56,908 nt of DNA, taken from contig CANJQI010000008.1 of assembly GCA_947476215.1 (NCBI GenBank), positions 1-56,908 on the forward strand, written 5' to 3'. Source of the stretch: Betaproteobacteria bacterium. GTDB taxonomy: Bacteria; Pseudomonadota; Gammaproteobacteria; Burkholderiales; SG8-41. This document shows positions 29,399-38,877 of this stretch, in pieces. The position numbers and the translations under genes were made by a program. The notes beneath the pieces are model-generated. The model was not told where the DNA came from. It made no database searches and saw only the letters and a list, made by a program, of their open reading frames with translations. Position 1 is the stretch's first letter. Each line of letters begins with the position of its first letter.

Positions 29399-30565
29399 CT
29401 AATTGTTGAAATATTTTGGATTGTGCTCCAGAAATGTTTTTGCAATAATATCAGCCACCAACTTACTTCCTCTTTGGTTTAGATGAATTTCATCATACAC
29501 AAAGGCCGATGAACCCTCTATCTTCTTATCTAAATCAATGAGCAATACCCTTTCATCCCTCGAGACCTCTCTCACAATGTCATTCGCAAGACGATAGAGG
29601 CGAACAAATTCATCGTATGAAATCGGTTGCGGTCTTTTTTCATACAGAGTGCGGGAAAAAGAATCTGCCTCATTCAGTCGATTAGGCTGGGTCATTAAGA
29701 CCGGCTCTATTCCCCATGCTCGCGTCACGGCCACAAAGGATTTAAGCGCCGCTTTAAAGTCACTTTCTAAAATATTTTCAATCTCTTTCAAATCAATCTT
29801 TTTGTCACGAAAATCTATCCACTCATCTGACCTTGAAACGCGCTCTACCTTATCTGCCAACCGATGACGAGTATTAAGCCAAATGTTCGAGAGAAAAACA
29901 TCCTTTAAAGCTTTAGCGTTCCAGTACAATAAACCCATGCTATCAATGGTTGTCTGTTGAACAAGACGGCGTGACACCGGAGCATTCCAATAGGAAAGAG
30001 TCTTGCTTAGTATGGCTACATCATTTACGGCCTCCATTAGAACCGCATATCGGGGTTTGTATACGATGCCTTTGGCCAGATAACTAAACAGTGAATGCAA
30101 CGAATGGTTAGCTGAACGACCGCCGTTTAGGACGCGAATATATTGCCCATCGTTTCTTCTTAGTGTTCTTGACAACAAATATGGAAACCTATATTCCTCA
30201 TCCACATAGATACATTCGGTAGTGCTGCCGCCAAAGAAGACAACATCAACAGCTTTGTTCTTATTTGTTTCAGCGAAGTCGGCAGGTCCAAGAATGAATC
30301 CATCTTTATCTGTTCTTAGTCGATAACCTTTTTGCTCGAGTGACTGTGTCTCGATCATATATTCGTTGGTAGGCATGACAAGTTCATCAAGGTTCGGCGC
30401 GAACTCTGATAAAAGAATACTTCTCGTTGTTTGAAGTTGGTTAGATGTTAAAGTAGCTGGAGTGGTTGAAGTCAGTAAACCAACGAGGAAGTTAAATCCT
30501 TTCACGAGGATCAAAAGAAATACGAAAACGAGGAAGACCGTAAAAATCTTCTTGGTACAGTTCAT
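29399..30565 (-). CDS. SGNH/GDSL-like hydrolase with N-terminal membrane anchor
   Basis: IFTVFLVFVFLLILVKGFNFLVGLL TM; VVFFGGSTTECIYVDEEYRFPYLLSRTL; VLNGGRSANHSLHSLF; VLMEAVNDVAIL; DEIHLNQRGSKLVADII. Confidence 0.78.
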   Translation of the reverse strand: MNCTKKIFTVFLVFVFLLILVKGFNFLVGLLTSTTPATLTSNQLQTTRSILLSEFAPNLDELVMPTNEYMIETQSLEQKGYRLRTDKDGFILGPADFAETNKNKAVDVVFFGGSTTECIYVDEEYRFPYLLSRTLRRNDGQYIRVLNGGRSANHSLHSLFSYLAKGIVYKPRYAVLMEAVNDVAILSKTLSYWNAPVSRRLVQQTTIDSMGLLYWNAKALKDVFLSNIWLNTRHRLADKVERVSRSDEWIDFRDKKIDLKEIENILESDFKAALKSFVAVTRAWGIEPVLMTQPNRLNEADSFSRTLYEKRPQPISYDEFVRLYRLANDIVREVSRDERVLLIDLDKKIEGSSAFVYDEIHLNQRGSKLVADIIAKTFLEHNPKYFNN

Positions 30566-30717
30566 ATAGACTGGCCTTGTCCCTGATTCCCGTAGTTTTA
30601 AACGGGTCTTACCTACCCATCCTTGCAGCCGTGCAAGTTATTTTATTTGGCAGGAAGCTTGTTCATGATATTACAGAATTGTGTTGTTTGCGGTGGTGGG
30701 TGGCGTTGAGTTCTGAC

Positions 30718-31164
30718 ATGAACGAGAAAAATCACTCGCCTCAGTTGACTTTGCACGAGTCTCCGGGGCCAACCGATCGGAAAGTCGGCTTGGTGGTCGC
30801 TGGATTTCTGCTGCTATTGATGGTGTTACACGATTACGCTACGCTAAGGGAGGGGTTCATTGGATTGTCCTCGGCTGTGCTATTGGCGCTGGTGCTGGGC
30901 CTGTTCACCTTGGCCGCATTGAGACCCGTTACGCTCGCCCCGGTCAACAAAGTGTGGATGGGGCTTTCTCGAGTTTTGCACGCATCAATCAGTCCGTTGG
31001 TGCTGGGTGGCGTCTTCCTCCTCGTTCTGACTCCCATGGCGATTCTGCACAGAAACAAGAGCCGCAAGAGTTTTCCGATGGCCAAGGACCCTTGCGCGAA
31101 GAGTTACTGGATCCCCCGCGCTCCGCCAGGCCCGGACCCCAAATCCTTGTACCGACAGTTTTAG
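30718..31164 (+). CDS. SxtJ-like membrane protein
   Basis: TDRKVGLVVAGFLLLLMVLH...VNKVWMGLSRVLHASISPLVLGGVFLLVLTPMAILHRN...SYWIPRAPPGPDPKSLYRQF; start moved from 30577 to ATG 30718; adjacent to DUF5989 and carbamoyltransferase. Confidence 0.75.
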   Translation: MNEKNHSPQLTLHESPGPTDRKVGLVVAGFLLLLMVLHDYATLREGFIGLSSAVLLALVLGLFTLAALRPVTLAPVNKVWMGLSRVLHASISPLVLGGVFLLVLTPMAILHRNKSRKSFPMAKDPCAKSYWIPRAPPGPDPKSLYRQF

Positions 31165-31178
31165 TCCTGCGACAGAAA

Positions 31179-31328
31179 GTGGAATTTCTCATCGAATTGT
31201 TGCAATTTCTGCGGATCCGCAAGAAATTGTGGCTTCTCCCGCTGATTCTGGTGCTTTTGGGCATTGGCGCACTTCTGGTAATAGTGCAAGGCTCGGCATT
31301 CGCGCCGTTCATCTACACGCTCTTCTGA
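31179..31328 (+). CDS. DUF5989-like (SxtK-like) small membrane protein
   Basis: VEFLIELLQFLRIRKKLWLLPLILVLLGIGALLVIVQGSAFAPFIYTLF; GTG start 31179, part of the 30954 frame. Confidence 0.7.
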   Translation: MEFLIELLQFLRIRKKLWLLPLILVLLGIGALLVIVQGSAFAPFIYTLF

Positions 31329-31338
31329 GTTGCCACCG

Positions 31339-33168
31339 ATGAATGTTCTGGGCCTTAGCGCCTATTACCACGACAGCGCTGCCTGTCTAGTCAACAACGG
31401 CCGGATTGTCGCCGCGGCACAAGAAGAGAGATTCACACGCAAGAAGCACGACGCGCGGTTTCCGCATTATGCTATCCGCTGCTGTTTGGGGCGCGGCGGT
31501 ATCGGTCTGGGTGATATTGATCGCGTCGTTTTTTACGATAAGCCGTTTCTGAAATTCGAGCGCTTACTCGAAACCTATATTGCCTTCGCTCCCAAGGGTT
31601 TTGCCTCTTTTCGCATGGCGATGCCGGTATGGCTGCGCGAAAAACTTTTCCTCAAGGATCTGCTTAAGAAGGAGCTGAAAAAACACGGCAGCGCAGACTT
31701 CCACGAGAGGCTGCTGTTCTCCGAGCACCATTTAAGCCACGCCGCGAGCGCGTTTTTCCCCTCTCCTTTCGAGGAATCGGCGGTACTCACTATGGATGGA
31801 GTTGGTGAATGGGCCACGACATCGATGGCGGTTGGCCACGGCAATCGCCTCGACATCACAAAGGAGATTTTCTTTCCGCACAGCCTAGGTCTGCTCTATT
31901 CGGCCATGACCTACTACACCGGCTTCAAAGTTAATTCCGGTGAGCACAAAGTCATGGGGCTTGCTCCCTACGGCGAGCCGAAGTACGCAAAATTGATCAT
32001 GGACACACTGATTGACATCAAGGAAGACGGCAGTTTTCGCCTCGACATGCAGTATTTCGATTACTGCGCGGGGCTGCGCATGACCAACGACCGCTTCGAT
32101 GCCTTGTTTGGCGCGCCGCCACGCGATCCAGAAAGCATGCTCACACAGCGAGACATGGATTTGGCCGCCTCGGTCCAGGCGGTTACCGACGAGGTTGTGC
32201 TGCGACTGGCGAGAGCCTTGGTCAAGGAGACTGGCATCGAAAATCTTTGTCTTGCCGGCGGCGTCGCCCTCAACTGCGTGTCCAACGGTAAGGTGTTGAG
32301 GGATGGCGCGGTCAAGAATCTGTGGATCCAGCCGGCAGCCGGTGACGCCGGCGGGGCGCTTGGCGCTGCGCTTGCCGGCTATTACTTGTATGAGGGGCAG
32401 GCACGTATCGTCAATGGCAGCGACGCCATGCAAGGTTCCTATCTTGGGAACGAGTATTCCAGCGCGACAATCGCGGCTCGGCTTCGCGACGCCGGCGCGG
32501 TCTTCGAACACCTCGGCGAGGATCAACTTATAGAGCGTTGCGCATTCCTGCTGTCCCAGGGCCAGGCGCTGGGTTGGTTTCAAGGGCGCATGGAATTCGG
32601 CCCGCGCTCGCTGGGAGCGCGTTCGATACTGGGCGACCCGCGCTCGCCGGTCATGCAGTCCACGCTCAATCTTAAAGTGAAGTACCGCGAGTCGTTTCGC
32701 CCATTCGCGCCTTCCGTATTGCGTGAGGACGTTAGCGAGTGGTTCGATTTGAACGGCGATAGCCCTTACATGCTGCTGGTAGCCGATATTTCCGCGAAGC
32801 GACGTATCCTGATGAACGAGGATCAGGATAGGCTGTTCGGTATCGAAAAACTTAAAATTCCCCGCTCCGATATACCTGCCGTGACGCACGTTGATTATTC
32901 GGCTCGGGTACAGACCGTGCATGCTGACACCAACCCTCTTTTCCACCAGTTGATCAAAAGGTTCAAGCAACTCACGGGATGTCCTGTACTGGTCAATACC
33001 AGCTTCAACGTGCGCGGAGAACCGATCGTGGAAAACCCGTCGGACGCGTTTCGCTGTTTCATGGGCACCGGGTTAGATGCCTTGGCGATAGGGGATTTCC
33101 TCCTGCTTAAGTCACAACAGATTGCAAAAAATACGGTTGCTTACCATTCGCAATTTGACAGAGATTAG
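31339..33168 (+). CDS. Carbamoyltransferase (NodU/CmcH/SxtI family)
   Basis: NVLGLSAYYHDSAACLVNNGRIVAAAQEERFTRKKHDARFP; HHLSHAASAFFPSPFEESAVLTMDGVGEWATTS; GWFQGRMEFGPRSLGARSILGDPRSP; VLVNTSFNVRGEPIV. Confidence 0.93.
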   Translation: MNVLGLSAYYHDSAACLVNNGRIVAAAQEERFTRKKHDARFPHYAIRCCLGRGGIGLGDIDRVVFYDKPFLKFERLLETYIAFAPKGFASFRMAMPVWLREKLFLKDLLKKELKKHGSADFHERLLFSEHHLSHAASAFFPSPFEESAVLTMDGVGEWATTSMAVGHGNRLDITKEIFFPHSLGLLYSAMTYYTGFKVNSGEHKVMGLAPYGEPKYAKLIMDTLIDIKEDGSFRLDMQYFDYCAGLRMTNDRFDALFGAPPRDPESMLTQRDMDLAASVQAVTDEVVLRLARALVKETGIENLCLAGGVALNCVSNGKVLRDGAVKNLWIQPAAGDAGGALGAALAGYYLYEGQARIVNGSDAMQGSYLGNEYSSATIAARLRDAGAVFEHLGEDQLIERCAFLLSQGQALGWFQGRMEFGPRSLGARSILGDPRSPVMQSTLNLKVKYRESFRPFAPSVLREDVSEWFDLNGDSPYMLLVADISAKRRILMNEDQDRLFGIEKLKIPRSDIPAVTHVDYSARVQTVHADTNPLFHQLIKRFKQLTGCPVLVNTSFNVRGEPIVENPSDAFRCFMGTGLDALAIGDFLLLKSQQIAKNTVAYHSQFDRD

Positions 33169-33336
33169 CGAGTCGACTTAAGGCAGAAAATGCAGCGCGA
33201 AGCGGGTGAGCGGATGAACCGCCGGTACGACCAACAAGGAGTAGAGGGTAATAGCCCCTGACCGTGAAGGTATAACAAACCGCGCTGCCATTCTCTCGAG
33301 ATACAGTCAGAATTCAACCGGCTTTGACACATAGCC

Positions 33337-34563
33337 ATGACACGACTTGTTTTCTTCCTGGAAAGTTACACCGCCGGTGGCGCCGATCGCGTAGCTCGGC
33401 TCCTGGTCGAGAACCTCCATGCAGACGTTATCTATCTATTGGTGAATCGGAGTATCGATACACGGATAATGTTCGCAACGCCGCTTCCCAAGCATGTGCA
33501 AGTGCGAAGATACAATCTCGTCACACCCATGGATCTTGGACTCTATGCCAATCGCTTTAGGAGCAATGCACTTGTTTTCGGGCTACTGAAAGCGGGCGAC
33601 TATCTGGCGAGGTATCCGCTTCTCATCTGGTCATTCGTTTATTTTTCTGTCTTCATACGTCGTTTCCGCGCGACCCATTTTTTTGCACACAACGGCGGAT
33701 ACCCGGGAGGACTTTATTGTGGGACCGCTTCCATGGCGGCGGCTTTGATTCTGCGCGTAAGGTGTTTCTTGGCAGTGCATAGTTTACCCAGAGCTTATAC
33801 CCGATTGCAGTGGCCTTTGGACTGGATTTGGGACCGAACTCTTGACCAGTGTTGCACAATGATTTGCGTGTCCAAGAGAAGCGCCGCGTTGTTGCGGAGC
33901 ATTCGCGCCATCAAGCAACACCCGATCTGCATTTACAATGGTATTGAATCGGCAACTCTGAAAAGTTACCGATTGACCGGCGAGCTTAGGCTTCTTCACG
34001 TAGGGTATTTCGATTTCAACAAGAATCAAAGCATGGCCATAGAGTGCCTGGCTCAGTTGGTCCGAAAAGGTGTCACTTCGGTGAAGCTCACATTTGTCGG
34101 TGATGTAATGGTTCCGGAAGCCAGGGAAGAAGTCGGCATACTGGTCAAGAAATGGGGTCTCGAGAGCTATGTTGAGTTTGCGGGTTTTCGCGAAGACTTG
34201 ACATCGTATTACGAAGAGAACGACCTGCTTCTATGTACCTCCAAAGTGGAAAGTTTTCCGCTTGTGGTGCTGGAGGCGATGCGCGTGGGCATGCCGGTGA
34301 TTTCCACCAACGTTGGGGGTGTGGTCGAGCAAATCCAGGAAGGCAAGACTGGTAACCTCGTTGATGTTGACGATGTGGCTCGAATGAGTGATCGTATATT
34401 GTTCTTTTATGAAAATAGAGATCAGATAAAAATGATGGGAGAGGCGGCGTATCACTTATTTCAAGAGAAATTTACATTGAAGAATATGGTCAAAAAATAT
34501 CACGCTGCGCTTGGCTTACGTGTCGAATCTCTGCCGTCCGCGGACGCCATGGCGCGCGATTAA
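33337..34563 (+). CDS. Glycosyltransferase family 4
   Basis: FFLESYTAGGADRVARLLVENL; LHVGYFDFNKNQSMAIECLAQLV; DLLLCTSKVESFPLVVLEAMRVGMPVISTNVGGVVEQI. Confidence 0.88.
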   Translation: MTRLVFFLESYTAGGADRVARLLVENLHADVIYLLVNRSIDTRIMFATPLPKHVQVRRYNLVTPMDLGLYANRFRSNALVFGLLKAGDYLARYPLLIWSFVYFSVFIRRFRATHFFAHNGGYPGGLYCGTASMAAALILRVRCFLAVHSLPRAYTRLQWPLDWIWDRTLDQCCTMICVSKRSAALLRSIRAIKQHPICIYNGIESATLKSYRLTGELRLLHVGYFDFNKNQSMAIECLAQLVRKGVTSVKLTFVGDVMVPEAREEVGILVKKWGLESYVEFAGFREDLTSYYEENDLLLCTSKVESFPLVVLEAMRVGMPVISTNVGGVVEQIQEGKTGNLVDVDDVARMSDRILFFYENRDQIKMMGEAAYHLFQEKFTLKNMVKKYHAALGLRVESLPSADAMARD

Positions 34564-34585
34564 ATTCTCTATCGGAGCATGACTT

Positions 34586-35689
34586 TTGAGTTCTTTTCAG
34601 AATACTTATCGGAACAAAGTGGTACTTGTCACAGGCCATACCGGCTTTAAGGGAAGTTGGTTATCAATTTGGCTAAATCAACTGGGTGCGCGCGTCGTGG
34701 GTCTGTCCATAGATGTGCCGAGCACGCCCTGTAACTTTGCGGTAGCCCAGTTGGGGGAATTTGTCGAGGATCATAGAGCGGAAGTCTGTGATCTAGAGGT
34801 TGTCCGGGATATTGTCCTGCGTGCAAATCCGGATTTTGTCTTTCATCTCGCAGCTCAGGCGTTGGTGCGGCCGTCATACGAAGACCCGATTCGAACATTT
34901 GAAGTCAATGCCATTGGTTCCGCCAATGTGCTGCAGGCGTTGCGTGATCTCAAAAAGCCAGTCTCTACGGTAATGATCACAAGTGACAAGGCGTACGACA
35001 ATGTCGAATGGCCCTGGGGATATCGGGAAACGGACCGGCTTGGCGGCAAGGACCCTTACAGCGCCTCAAAAGGTATGGCGGAGTTGGCAATTCGCGCGTT
35101 TATCGAGTCGTTCTTCAGCGGCGCCGAAACCGAGAAGAGGATTGCTGTTGCACGGGCAGGGAACGTTATCGGAGGGGGTGATTGGGCGACCGACAGGATC
35201 GTTCCGGATTGTATAAGAGCGTGGGCTTTGAGTCAGAACGCCGATATTCGCAATCCCAATGCAACCCGACCCTGGCAACACGTTTTGGAGCCTTTGAGCG
35301 GTTATTTGGCACTCGGCGCGGACTTGCACCGAAGAGCCGATCTCCATTCGCAGGCTTATAATTTCGGCCCGTCAGCGCTGCAAAATCATGCTGTCAAGGA
35401 CCTAATTGATGAGATGCGAAGGCACTGGAAAAACGTGCGCTGGAACGATGTATCGCAGAGCGGAGAGCGCTTGCACGAGGCCGGCTTGCTCAAACTGAAT
35501 TGTGATAAGGCCTTGTTCGACTTGAAATGGCGTCCGGTTCTGCATTTTGAAGAAACTGTACGCATGACCATAGAGTGGTATCGAACGTACTACTCAGAAA
35601 GCGAAGCCTCAATGTTCGCTTATTCTCAGAAGCAGATTCAGGAATACACCCTACTCGCTGCGCATCGGGGTTTGGCATGGGCGAAGTAG
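34586..35689 (+). CDS. rfbG: CDP-glucose 4,6-dehydratase
   Basis: NKVVLVTGHTGFKGSWLSIWLNQLGARVVGLSID; HLAAQALVRPSYEDPIRTFEVNAIGSANVLQALRDL; VMITSDKAYDNVEWPWGYRETDRLGGKDPYSASKG; ATG-less start TTG 34586. Confidence 0.92.
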   Translation: MSSFQNTYRNKVVLVTGHTGFKGSWLSIWLNQLGARVVGLSIDVPSTPCNFAVAQLGEFVEDHRAEVCDLEVVRDIVLRANPDFVFHLAAQALVRPSYEDPIRTFEVNAIGSANVLQALRDLKKPVSTVMITSDKAYDNVEWPWGYRETDRLGGKDPYSASKGMAELAIRAFIESFFSGAETEKRIAVARAGNVIGGGDWATDRIVPDCIRAWALSQNADIRNPNATRPWQHVLEPLSGYLALGADLHRRADLHSQAYNFGPSALQNHAVKDLIDEMRRHWKNVRWNDVSQSGERLHEAGLLKLNCDKALFDLKWRPVLHFEETVRMTIEWYRTYYSESEASMFAYSQKQIQEYTLLAAHRGLAWAK

Positions 35690-36132
35690 TAGAAATCGAC
35701 GGCGTCCTTCTCACCCCATTGCGCATTATTAGTGTGCGGGACGGGGACGTGCTTCATGGAATGAAACGCAATGAACTTGGTTATTGCGGTTTTGGCGAAG
35801 CCTATTTTTCAAAAATTCAATCAGGATTGATAAAAGGATGGAAGCGTCACCGTGAGATGACACTCAATCTAATTGTGCCTTCGGGGGCAATAAGGTTCGT
35901 CATCTATGACGATCGACCAGACTCATCCACAAATGGGGGCTACTGTTCAGTGATTTTGTCTAACGGCAACTACCAACGGCTCACGGTTCCCCCTCTGGTA
36001 TGGTTGGGCTTTCAAGGTATTCATGGGGGTGAGAGCATGCTACTCAATATCGCAAGCATTCCACATGATCCCGGTGAGGTCGAAAAGCGCGAAATACACG
36101 AGATTAAGTTTAATTGGGAGTCCTCGAAATGA
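35677..36132 (+). CDS. dTDP-4-dehydrorhamnose 3,5-epimerase-like cupin
   Basis: MGEVVEIDGVLLTPLRIISVRDGDVLHGMKRNELGYCGFGEAYFSKIQSGLIKGWKRHREMTLNLIVPSGAIRFVIYDDRPDS; start moved from 35575 to 35677. Confidence 0.72.
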   Translation: MGEVVEIDGVLLTPLRIISVRDGDVLHGMKRNELGYCGFGEAYFSKIQSGLIKGWKRHREMTLNLIVPSGAIRFVIYDDRPDSSTNGGYCSVILSNGNYQRLTVPPLVWLGFQGIHGGESMLLNIASIPHDPGEVEKREIHEIKFNWESSK

Positions 36133-36899
36133 AGGTGGTAATTCTTGCGGGCGGTTTCGGAACACGCTTAAGTGAGGAAACCGACGTCAAACCCAAGCCG
36201 ATGATAGAAATAGGTGGCAAGCCGATTCTATGGCACATCATGAAAATGTACTCGCGTCACGGCTTCAATGATTTCGTTATTCTCCTCGGATACAAAGGTT
36301 ACGTAATCAAAGAGTATTTCTCGAACTATTTTCTGCATCAGAGTAGTTTGACGATCGATCTCGCCAAGAACATCATCGAGTTTCACGATAATGAATGTGA
36401 ACCCTGGAAAGTAACCCTTCTGGAGACAGGCGTGAATACCATGACAGGCGGCAGGATCAAGCGTGCGGCTAAGTTCTTGGGCGGGGAATCCTTTATGCTG
36501 ACGTATGGAGATGGTGTCTCCGACGTTGACATTGAAAAACTTATTAAATTTCACCGAGCGCATGGTAAGGCTATTACGATGACAGCGGTTCAACCGGCGG
36601 GCCGATACGGCGCGGTGCACATTGAGGATGGAGGTTCGGTGCGCAATTTTATCGAAAAGCCGCACGGGGACGGGGGCTGGATAAATGGAGGATTCTTTGT
36701 TTGTGAGCCGAAGATTGTTGATTACATTGAGAACGATTCTACTGTTTTTGAACAAGATCCTTTAGTTAGATTGGCGCAGGATGGGGAGCTGATGGCTTCG
36801 CGGCATAAAGGCTTCTGGGGATCAATGGATACGTTGCGGGACAAGTCAAGTCTTTGCCAACTATGGGAACAAGGGCGAGCGCCCTGGAAAACCTGGTAG
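36129..36899 (+). CDS. rfbF: Glucose-1-phosphate cytidylyltransferase
   Basis: MKVVILAGGFGTRLSEETDVKPKPMIEIGGKPILWHIMKMYSRHGFNDFVILLGYKGYVIKEYF. Confidence 0.94.
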   Translation: MKVVILAGGFGTRLSEETDVKPKPMIEIGGKPILWHIMKMYSRHGFNDFVILLGYKGYVIKEYFSNYFLHQSSLTIDLAKNIIEFHDNECEPWKVTLLETGVNTMTGGRIKRAAKFLGGESFMLTYGDGVSDVDIEKLIKFHRAHGKAITMTAVQPAGRYGAVHIEDGGSVRNFIEKPHGDGGWINGGFFVCEPKIVDYIENDSTVFEQDPLVRLAQDGELMASRHKGFWGSMDTLRDKSSLCQLWEQGRAPWKTW

Positions 36900-36905
36900 C
36901 GACCG

Positions 36906-37853
36906 TTGATATTCATCACCGGGGGACTGGGGTATCTGGGAGGGCGGATTGCTGCCGGATTGCTTCAATCCGGATGGCAGGTGCGCATTGGAACCAGTCG
37001 AACTAGTCCAATCGTCCCTAACGTTCTACAGTCAGCAGAAATAAAGGTGATCGACCTCAATTCAATTGCATCACTGAGGGCTGGGGTTCGTGGGGTCACA
37101 GCGATAATCCACCTTGCAGCGCTTAATGCAGGTGAATGCGCTGTGGATCCGGAACGCGCGCTGTTCGTAAATACGCTCGGGACACTTAAACTGATCCAAA
37201 CGGCATTAGATGAAGGCGTTGATCGAGTAATCTATTTTTCTACCGCGCATGTGTATGGGGCCCCTCTGCGGGGCAAGCTCGATGAGCTTTCAGTGACCCG
37301 ACCGGAGCACCCGTACTCGATAACGCATCGAAGCGCCGAGGATTATATTTTACAGGCCAGTGACGCTGGGCGTTTGCAAGGGACGGTTCTCCGCTTGTCC
37401 AATGCCGTGGGGCCTCCGGTATCGGCAGATTCAAACTGTTGGATGCTGCTTACCAACGATCTCTCCCGTCAGGCGGTCGAATCGAATAAGCTCGTGCTGC
37501 ACTCCTCGCGACACCAGCAGCGCAACTTCATAGCGATAGGCGATGTAGTCGGATTTGTTGAGCAGATATTGGAGTCTAAAAATGACCAATTCACGAGCCA
37601 AATCGTCAATTTGGGCGGTCTAAAATCATTCACAACTCTAGAAATGGCAGAGCTAATTCGCGATCGCTGTTGGGCCATTCTGCGGCAGAGACCAACGCTT
37701 GTCATTTCTGATGTTGTTACCGATTGTAATAACGAACGTCTTGATTTTAGGATCGATAAGGCTCGACAGCTTGGATTTTCGCCGAATATAAATATCGAAT
37801 CAGAGCTGGATGCTACGCTTCTGATGTCCAGGGACCATTTCTCGCAATGTTAG
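36906..37853 (+). CDS. NAD-dependent epimerase/dehydratase (SDR)
   Basis: MIFITGGLGYLGGRIAAGLLQSGWQVRIGTS; AIIHLAALNAGECAVDPERALFVNTLGTLKLIQ; TTG start. Confidence 0.85.
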   Translation: MIFITGGLGYLGGRIAAGLLQSGWQVRIGTSRTSPIVPNVLQSAEIKVIDLNSIASLRAGVRGVTAIIHLAALNAGECAVDPERALFVNTLGTLKLIQTALDEGVDRVIYFSTAHVYGAPLRGKLDELSVTRPEHPYSITHRSAEDYILQASDAGRLQGTVLRLSNAVGPPVSADSNCWMLLTNDLSRQAVESNKLVLHSSRHQQRNFIAIGDVVGFVEQILESKNDQFTSQIVNLGGLKSFTTLEMAELIRDRCWAILRQRPTLVISDVVTDCNNERLDFRIDKARQLGFSPNINIESELDATLLMSRDHFSQC

Positions 37854-38824
37854 TAGATGAAGGATATCCGGGTAACTCTCCGCTCGTGAGCGTAATTATG
37901 CCGACTTACAACCAAGCAGGTTTTATCGCCAAGGCGATCGACTCTGTCTTGCGGCAAACAGAATCCAATCTTGAGCTCATCATCATTGACAATTTTTCAG
38001 ACGATGGAACGAAAGAAGTGGTCCTTAGCCACCGCGATCCTAGAGTCCAATACTTCAGTTTCAAAAACAAAGGAATCATTGCTGCATCGAGAAACGTCGC
38101 AATTCGGCGCGCACGGGGCAAATATATCGCCTTTTTGGACTCGGATGATTATTGGGATCCAGAGAAACTGACACAACAGCTCATCTATTTTAGAAATGAC
38201 GACGTCGTCGCCGTTTCCTCACGAGCAACCTTATTTGGCGAGAAGATTTATTATCGCGATCAAACAAATTTTGATGCAAAAAAAGAATTTTTCGACATTG
38301 GATACGAAGAGTTACTCAACGATAACCAAGTAATTACGTCATCTGTTGTCGTGCGTGCCGCCTCGCTATCAAAAACACAGTTGTTCAACGAAAATCCTGA
38401 CTTTATCTGCATTGAGGATTGGGATTTGTGGTTACAATTGACAAAGCTGGGGAAGATTCGCATTTTGCGACAGAAGCTTGTGCACTACTTCGTTTCGCGA
38501 AAACGTGGAGAAGCCTATAGCCTAGTCGCGGAAAACATGACCAAGTTGATGGCGCGAGAGCGAGACTCTGGATTTCTGGCGGAGGCTTATTACCGGGAGC
38601 CGGTCTATAGCATCTTTCTCACGATTGCGCGAAGCTATATCGAATACGATGCGAAAAAAAGTCAAAAATATTATTGGAGTGTTCTTAAGGGGGCAACTAA
38701 TGTCAATAAAAAGTTGAAAGCATTAGTGGGCTTCCTTCTTTGCTGCATGCCCTTGGGCCTCAGGCAGAAGCTCCTTTATGGCCTTTACCAGATAGAGCAC
38801 GCTTTCGTCTGGCGAAAATGGTAG
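37847..38824 (+). CDS. Glycosyltransferase family 2
   Basis: PLVSVIMPTYNQAGFIAKAIDSVLRQTESNLELIIIDNFSDDGT; IAFLDSDDYWDPEKL. Confidence 0.92.
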   Translation: MLVDEGYPGNSPLVSVIMPTYNQAGFIAKAIDSVLRQTESNLELIIIDNFSDDGTKEVVLSHRDPRVQYFSFKNKGIIAASRNVAIRRARGKYIAFLDSDDYWDPEKLTQQLIYFRNDDVVAVSSRATLFGEKIYYRDQTNFDAKKEFFDIGYEELLNDNQVITSSVVVRAASLSKTQLFNENPDFICIEDWDLWLQLTKLGKIRILRQKLVHYFVSRKRGEAYSLVAENMTKLMARERDSGFLAEAYYREPVYSIFLTIARSYIEYDAKKSQKYYWSVLKGATNVNKKLKALVGFLLCCMPLGLRQKLLYGLYQIEHAFVWRKW

Positions 38825-38877
38825 TGCAGCGTGGAAAATGAAATGCTGGTACAAAAAAATAAAAGCCTGCGGTCCGA

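Noticed and set aside
30577-30717. N-terminal extension of the SxtJ-like ORF
   Set aside because: Upstream part has no family similarity and covers the divergent promoter region; ATG 30718 is preferred
31885-32970. 361-aa minus-strand ORF opposite carbamoyltransferase
   Set aside because: Antisense to strongly conserved coding sequence, low-complexity composition, no family signature
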